From Nocardioides sp. REDSEA-S33_B3 (GTDB taxonomy: Bacteria; Actinomycetota; Actinomycetes; Propionibacteriales; Nocardioidaceae): DNA of 64,000 nucleotides. The position numbers were made by a program, and so were the translations under genes. This document shows positions 59,764-64,000 of this stretch, one piece after another. Under the pieces are notes generated by a model. That model ran no database searches. It worked only from the letters and a program-made list of their open reading frames with translations, and was not told the origin of the DNA. The stretch's first letter is position 1. Every line of letters starts with the position of its first letter. The stretch spans positions 1 through 64,000 of the forward strand of contig LUPK01000047.1 of the NCBI GenBank assembly GCA_001627335.1. Reading direction: 5' to 3'.

Positions 59764-60801
59764 CTATTCCCCGTCGCCGGACCCGCGCTCGCCGCGCTCG
59801 GCGGGCTGCGGTGCGGGCGGGACGACGGCGTCGCCCTCGGTCGGGGCGACCTCGAGCTCCTCGTCGCCGCGGGACGCGGCCAGGCTCGCGACGGCCGTGA
59901 TCGTCAGTGCGACGAGGATGACCACCAGGCTGAGCAGCGTGGGCACCTCCCAGTCCAGCAGCCCGCCCTTGTAGGCGGCGTGGATGAAGAGCTTGACGCC
60001 GATCCAGCCGAGGATGAAGGCCAGACCCAGGGAGAGGTAGACCAGGCGCTTGAGCAGCCCGCCGATGAGGAAGTAGAGCTGGCGTAGGCCCATCAGCGCG
60101 AAGACGTTGGCGGTGAAGACCAGGTAGGGCTCGTCGGTGATGCCGAAGATCGCGGGGATCGAGTCCAGGGCGAACAGGATGTCGGTGACGCCCAGCGCCA
60201 GGATCACGATGAGCATCGGGGAGAAGACCCGGACCCCGTTGTCCTTCCACCACAGCTTGAGCCCGCGGTACTCCTCGCCCACGTTGAGGTGGCGCTGCGC
60301 GAACTGGACCACCCGGTTGTCCTCCGGGTGCTCCTCCTCGTGCTTGCGGTAGCTGCGGACCAGGTTCACGGCCGTGTAGACCAGGAAGGCGCCGAAGACG
60401 TAGAAGATCCAGCTGAAGTTGCTGACGAGCTGGTAGCCCAGCGCGATGAAGATGCCGCGGAAGACCAGCGCCAGGATGATGCCGACCATCAGCGCCTCCT
60501 GCTGGTACTTGCGCGGGACCTTGAGCGCGGCCATCAGCACGATGAAGACGAAGAGGTTGTCGACCGAGAGGCTCTTCTCGACGATGAAGCCGGTGAAGTA
60601 GTCCACGCCCCACTCGGGGCCGTGGAAGAAGATCAACCAGAGACCGAAGGCCGCCGCGGCGCTCATGTAGGCGATGAAGGCCACGGTGCACTCGCGCATC
60701 GTGGGCTCGTGCGGGTTGCGGGCGATGACGGCGACGTCGAAGGCGAGCACGGCGATCGTCACCGCGATCGTGATCGTCCATTCGAGGGTGGAGACGTCCA
60801 C
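59764..60801 (-). CDS. TerC-family integral membrane protein
   Basis: 345 residues with about nine membrane helices. Family hallmarks are FIVEKSLSVDNLFVFIVLM, ILALGVTDILFALDSIPAIF (acidic residues in helices, metal path) and FALMGLRQLYFLIGG. The ~45-residue C-terminal tail is acidic and proline-rich. TerC/Alx/YkoY proteins export manganese or load it into exported enzymes. The leader (60825-60945) looks like a manganese riboswitch, which supports that role. Confidence 0.92.
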   Translation of the reverse strand: MDVSTLEWTITIAVTIAVLAFDVAVIARNPHEPTMRECTVAFIAYMSAAAAFGLWLIFFHGPEWGVDYFTGFIVEKSLSVDNLFVFIVLMAALKVPRKYQQEALMVGIILALVFRGIFIALGYQLVSNFSWIFYVFGAFLVYTAVNLVRSYRKHEEEHPEDNRVVQFAQRHLNVGEEYRGLKLWWKDNGVRVFSPMLIVILALGVTDILFALDSIPAIFGITDEPYLVFTANVFALMGLRQLYFLIGGLLKRLVYLSLGLAFILGWIGVKLFIHAAYKGGLLDWEVPTLLSLVVILVALTITAVASLAASRGDEELEVAPTEGDAVVPPAPQPAERGERGSGDGE

Positions 60802-60824
60802 AGGTCACTCCTGTCGGGTGGAGG

Positions 60825-60945
60825 GGTACGGCGATGGGCCGGAGGTCTCTTCCGCTCGCGACGCGAGCCGGTGGCACCGGGCCGGACCGAGCCGACCGTG
60901 GTGACGACACCACCGTGACGGGAATACTCCCCTCCGCGCACAGTG
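60825..60945 (-). promoter_or_regulatory. Candidate yybP-ykoY (manganese) riboswitch
   Basis: The leader on the minus strand carries GGGGAGTATTCCCGTCACGG (5' end at 60932) and, 80 bases later, GCGGAAGAGACCTCCGG (around 60857-60841). These are the conserved GGGGAGUA block and purine-rich closing block I know from actinobacterial leaders before TerC genes. The intervening text can form GGTGCCACCGG-type hairpins. Metal-dependent control of terC is inferred. Confidence 0.7.
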
Positions 60946-61039
60946 TGCCACGGCCCCCTCACCCGGTCGGCATCCACGGGCGTCCACGGACCGCCGCGGG
61001 GCGGTCCGTGAGCGGCGTCAGGCGGCGGTCAGGCGGTGG

Positions 61040-61864
61040 TCAGTCCGCGAGCGGACCGAAGGGGACGCCGAGCGCGGTGAGCTCGGCCTCTCCGCCGTCG
61101 AGGGCGGTCAGCACCCAGGCGCCCTGCGGCGTCAGGGTGAAGCTGTGCTCGTGGTGGGCGGCCCAGGAGCCGTCGCTGGTCACCACGGTCCAATCGTCCT
61201 CGAGGACGTCGGTGTCCTTGCCGCCGAGGGTGATCATCGGCTCGACGGCCAGGGCCAGGCCCTCCACCAGGCGCGGGCCGCGCCCGGGGCGGCCGTAGTT
61301 GGGCACGTTGGGCGGCTGGTGCATGGCCGAGCCGATCCCGTGGCCGACGTAGTCCTCGAGGATGCCGTAGTCACCGCTGGCCCGCACGTGGGTCTCGATC
61401 GCGTGCGAGATGTCGGTGACCCGACCCCCCAGGCGGGCGGCGGCGATGCCGCGCCACATGGCCTGCCGGGTGACCTCCGAGAGCGCGGTCACCTCGGCAG
61501 GAACCTCCCCGACCGCGACGGTGGTGGCGGCGTCGCCGTGCCAGCCCTCGACGATCGCGCCGCAGTCGATGGAGATCACGTCACCCTCGGCGAGCACCCG
61601 CTCGCCGGGGATGCCGTGCACGACCTCGTCGTTGACCGAGGCGCAGATCGACCCCGGGAACCCGTGGTAGCCCTTGAAGGACGGCACGGCACCGCTGGAA
61701 CGGATGTTGTCCTCGGCGATCGCGTCGAGCTCGGCGGTGCTGATGCCGGCGCGGACCGAGGACCGCAGCAGCTCCAGGGTCTCCCCCACGACCAGGCCCG
61801 CGCGACGCATCAGCCGGATCTGGTCGCGGTCCTTGATCTCCAGGCCGCGGTCGAGCAGTCCCAT
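61040..61864 (-). CDS. map: Methionine aminopeptidase, type I
   Basis: 274 residues from MGLLDRGLEIKDRDQIRLM. Dinuclear metal ligands are in VISIDCGAIVEGWHGDAATT (two Asp), GHGIG (His), and PMITLGG and HEHSFTLT (Glu); FPGSICASVNDEVVHG lies in the pocket. Works after deformylase to remove initiator methionine. Starts 16 bases after adk ends, co-transcribed. Confidence 0.96.
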   Translation of the reverse strand: MGLLDRGLEIKDRDQIRLMRRAGLVVGETLELLRSSVRAGISTAELDAIAEDNIRSSGAVPSFKGYHGFPGSICASVNDEVVHGIPGERVLAEGDVISIDCGAIVEGWHGDAATTVAVGEVPAEVTALSEVTRQAMWRGIAAARLGGRVTDISHAIETHVRASGDYGILEDYVGHGIGSAMHQPPNVPNYGRPGRGPRLVEGLALAVEPMITLGGKDTDVLEDDWTVVTSDGSWAAHHEHSFTLTPQGAWVLTALDGGEAELTALGVPFGPLAD

Positions 61865-61880
61865 GTGGTGCCGGTGCGGG

Positions 61881-62456
61881 TCAGCCGCGCGAGACGCCGT
61901 CGAGCGCGGTGAAGATGCGCTCGGAGACCTCGGTGACCTCGCCGAGACCGTCGACCTCGAGCAGCAGGCCACGGTCGCGGTAGACGTCGATCAACGGGGC
62001 GGTCTGCTCGGTGTAGACGTCCTGGCGGTGCCGGATGACCTCTTCGGTGTCGTCGGAGCGGCCGCTGGTCTCGGCGCGCTTGAGCAGCCGCTGCACGAGC
62101 TCCTCGGAGTCGACGGTCAGCACGACCACGGCGTCCAGCGAGGCGCCGGAGGCGGCGAGCATGCCGTCGAGCTCCTCGACCTGGGCCAGGGTGCGCGGGT
62201 AGCCGTCGAGCAGGAAGCCGGGCTCCGCGTCGGGCTGGGCGAGCCGGTCGCGCACCATGTTGTTGGTGACCGAGTCCGGGACGTACTCGCCGGCGTCCAT
62301 GTAGCGCTTGGCCTCCAGGCCCAGCGGGGTCCCCTCGCCCACGTTGGCCCGGAAGATGTCGCCGGTCGAGATGGCGGGGATGCCGTACTTCTCGGCGACG
62401 ACCGCGGCCTGGGTGCCCTTGCCGGCCCCCGGAGGCCCCATGAAGATCATTCTCAT
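61881..62456 (-). CDS. adk: Adenylate kinase
   Basis: Interconverts ATP plus AMP with two ADP. 191 residues. P-loop GPPGAGKGT (7-15), AMP site STGDIFRANVGEGTPLG, and the signature FLLDGYPRTLAQ. The lid is short (RAETSGRSDDTEEVIRHR), without zinc cysteines, as in actinobacteria. Its ATG shares one base with the secY stop (TGATG). Confidence 0.96.
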   Translation of the reverse strand: MRMIFMGPPGAGKGTQAAVVAEKYGIPAISTGDIFRANVGEGTPLGLEAKRYMDAGEYVPDSVTNNMVRDRLAQPDAEPGFLLDGYPRTLAQVEELDGMLAASGASLDAVVVLTVDSEELVQRLLKRAETSGRSDDTEEVIRHRQDVYTEQTAPLIDVYRDRGLLLEVDGLGEVTEVSERIFTALDGVSRG

Positions 62457-63757
62457 CAGCGAAGGAATCCTTCGTAGTTGCGCTGCTGGAGCTGGCTCTC
62501 GATCTGCTTCACCGTGTCGAGGGCGACGCCGACCATGATGAGGATGGACGTGCCACCGAACGGGAAGTTCTGGTTCGCGTTGATCAGGACCAGGGCGATC
62601 AGCGGGATGAGGGCGATCAGACCCAGGTAGAGGGCGCCGGGCAGCGTGATGCGGGACAGGACGTAGGACAGGTAGTCCTCGGTCGGCTTGCCCGCCCGGA
62701 TCCCGGGGATGAAGCCGCCGTACTTCTTCATGTTGTCGGCCACCTCGTGCGGGTTGAAGGTGATCGACACGTAGAAGTAGGTGAAGAAGACGATGAGGCC
62801 GAAGTAGGCCGCCATGTAGAACGGGTGGTCGCCGGTGACGAAGTAACGGCTGACCCAGGTGACCCAGCCCGAGGTGCTCTCCTGGTTGAACTGCACCGCC
62901 ATGGCGGGCAGGTAGAGCAGGGAGCTGGCGAAGATGACCGGGATGATGCCGGCCTGGTTGACCTTGAGCGGGATGTAGGTCGAGCTGCCGCCGAACATCT
63001 TGCGACCGACCATGCGGCGCGCGTACTGGACCGGGATGCGGCGCTGCGCCTGCTCGATGAAGATGACGGCCGCGACGATGACCAGACCGATGGCGAGCAC
63101 GACGCCGAAGGTCCACCAGCCCTGGCTCTTGCCGACCTCCCACAGCGCGCCGGGGAAGGTCGCGACGACCTGGCAGAAGATGAGGATGGACATGCCGTTG
63201 CCGACGCCGCGCTCGGTGATGAGCTCGCCGAGCCACATGATCACCGCGGTGCCCGCGGTCATGGTCACGACCATCACCAGGAAGGTCGAGGTGCTGTCGG
63301 AGTGCAGCAGGTCGAGGTTGCACTGCAGCAGGCTGCCCGAGCGGGCCAGCGCCACGATGCCCGTGGCCTGCAGGAGCGCGAGGCCGAGGGTGAGGTAACG
63401 GGTGTACTGCGTGATCTTGGTCTGGCCGGCCTGGCCCTCCTTCTTGAGGGCCTCCAGCCGGGGGATCACCACGACGAGCAGCTGCAGGATGATGCTCGCG
63501 GTGATGTAGGGCATGATCCCGAGCGCGAACACCGTGAGCTGGAGCAGTGCTCCACCGGAGAAGAGGTTCACCAGGCTGTAGAGGCTGGCGTTGTCGCCGC
63601 TGGCTGCCAGGTCGATGCACTGCTGGACGTTGGCGACGTTGACACCCGGGGCCGGCAGCTGCGAGCCGGCCCGGAAGATCACGATGATCATCAGGACGAA
63701 CAGCAGCTTGCGACGCAGGTCGGGCGTCCTGAAAGCATTGGCGAAGGCGCCGAGCAC
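62456..63757 (-). CDS. secY: Protein translocase channel subunit SecY
   Basis: Central pore of the Sec translocon. 433 residues and ten membrane helices. Opening LGAFANAFRTPDLRRKLLFV, plug-region IDLAASGDNASLYSLVNLF, GMSILIFCQV, and C-terminal ALIPLIALVLINANQNFPFG. GTG 63757 follows AAAGAGGAA, so I prefer it over the GTG at 63775. The preceding hairpin (63861-63909) separates it from rplO. Confidence 0.96.
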   Translation of the reverse strand: MLGAFANAFRTPDLRRKLLFVLMIIVIFRAGSQLPAPGVNVANVQQCIDLAASGDNASLYSLVNLFSGGALLQLTVFALGIMPYITASIILQLLVVVIPRLEALKKEGQAGQTKITQYTRYLTLGLALLQATGIVALARSGSLLQCNLDLLHSDSTSTFLVMVVTMTAGTAVIMWLGELITERGVGNGMSILIFCQVVATFPGALWEVGKSQGWWTFGVVLAIGLVIVAAVIFIEQAQRRIPVQYARRMVGRKMFGGSSTYIPLKVNQAGIIPVIFASSLLYLPAMAVQFNQESTSGWVTWVSRYFVTGDHPFYMAAYFGLIVFFTYFYVSITFNPHEVADNMKKYGGFIPGIRAGKPTEDYLSYVLSRITLPGALYLGLIALIPLIALVLINANQNFPFGGTSILIMVGVALDTVKQIESQLQQRNYEGFLR

Positions 63758-63860
63758 GAGTTCCTCTTTCTCCACACAGGTGTGGCTCCCAGGGCGTGCC
63801 CAGGAAGCCTCGGGAAGCCTAACAGGCGGTCTCCCGTCGGACCGGTCAGGTGCTCCTACA

Positions 63861-63909
63861 GCAAAGGCGCGGGAGCGCCGCCGAGTGGCGGTGCTGCCCG
63901 CGCCCTTGC
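63861..63909 (-). terminator. Hairpin between rplO and secY
   Basis: GCAAAGGCGCGGG pairs with CCCGCGCCCTTGC (one mismatch), continuing into AGCGCCGCC/GGCGGTGCT around GAGT: about 22 bp. It starts 14 bases after the rplO stop, inside the spc operon, so it may be an attenuator or processing site. Confidence 0.6.
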
Positions 63910-63922
63910 GTCGGAGACTGCG

Positions 63923-64000
63923 TCAGACCGTGGTGGTCGAGCCGCCCGCGGCCTCGATCTTGGTGACCGCGGAGGCGGAGAACGCGTTCGCGGTCACGTC
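63923..64000 (-). CDS. rplO: 50S ribosomal protein L15, C-terminal end
   Basis: The last 25 codons are visible: VTANAFSASAVTKIEAAGG and a short TTTV end, matching the L15 C-terminus. Its position upstream of secY is the conserved spc-operon order. The rest lies beyond the window. Confidence 0.88.
   Translation of the reverse strand, partial: DVTANAFSASAVTKIEAAGGSTTTV

Overview
The window is high-GC actinobacterial chromosome: many GTG starts, a mycothiol-dependent enzyme family, and gene orders shared with Mycobacterium (mfd-mazG-eno-ftsB-DUF501-ppx; rplM-rpsI-glmM; infA-rpmJ-rpsM-rpsK-rpsD-rpoA-rplQ-truA; secY-adk-map). Repeat style, TsaE/GNAT fusion and protein sequences suggest a Nocardioides-like member of the Propionibacteriales. 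It is core chromosome with little accessory DNA; I see no phage, integron, CRISPR array or insertion sequence. Most housekeeping genes lie on the minus strand.

Layout. 0-9.7 kb: cystathionine beta-synthase, an SGNH hydrolase, a Bax inhibitor-1 protein, an unusual tRNA with anticodon UAA, and a coupled minus operon of peptide deformylase, ACT protein, uracil-DNA glycosylase, YtxH-like protein, Ppx/GppA, DUF501, FtsB and enolase. 9.7-18 kb: a large exported phytase-esterase protein, MazG, a lipoprotein and Mfd. 18-24.4 kb: TsaE fused to GNAT, alpha/beta hydrolase, alanine racemase, NAD(P)HX repair enzyme, a DUF559 nuclease-like gene framed by two palindromic repeats, and AcpS. 24.4-34.4 kb: GlmS, CoaA, an ABC-2 exporter, GlmM, S9, L13, citrate synthase and a HAD hydrolase. 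34.4-54.4 kb: surface adhesin-like protein, acyl-CoA ligase, HtrA-like protease, GNAT, exonuclease plus nucleotidyltransferase/CBS pair, ABC-F protein, a paired acyl-CoA dehydrogenase cassette, an esterase, a decayed secreted-protein gene, a mycothiol-type enzyme, methyltransferase, TruA, sugar kinase and GntR regulator. 54.4-64 kb: the ribosomal/RNA polymerase alpha supercluster, a luciferase-like oxidase, TerC behind a candidate manganese riboswitch, Map, Adk, SecY and the end of L15.

How parts work together: GlmS and GlmM are successive steps to UDP-GlcNAc, and Alr feeds the same cell wall; Def and Map process nascent N-termini; SecY, Adk, Map, InfA and the ribosomal genes form the classical translation/export cluster; the acyl-CoA ligase and paired dehydrogenases belong to fatty-acid or steroid side-chain degradation.

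The most novel material is non-coding. (1) A ~90-110 bp structured element occurs twice, between rpsI and glmM and between rpoA and rplQ, with compensatory base changes. (2) A 46-bp near-perfect palindrome occurs three times (plus a half copy), with one compensatory pair change, and two copies frame the DUF559 gene. (3) There is a class-I-length UAA tRNA with a leucine-type D arm. (4) Smaller dispersed repeats lie in the spacers, one of them inserted in frame in mfd and one forming the end of the nnrD frame.
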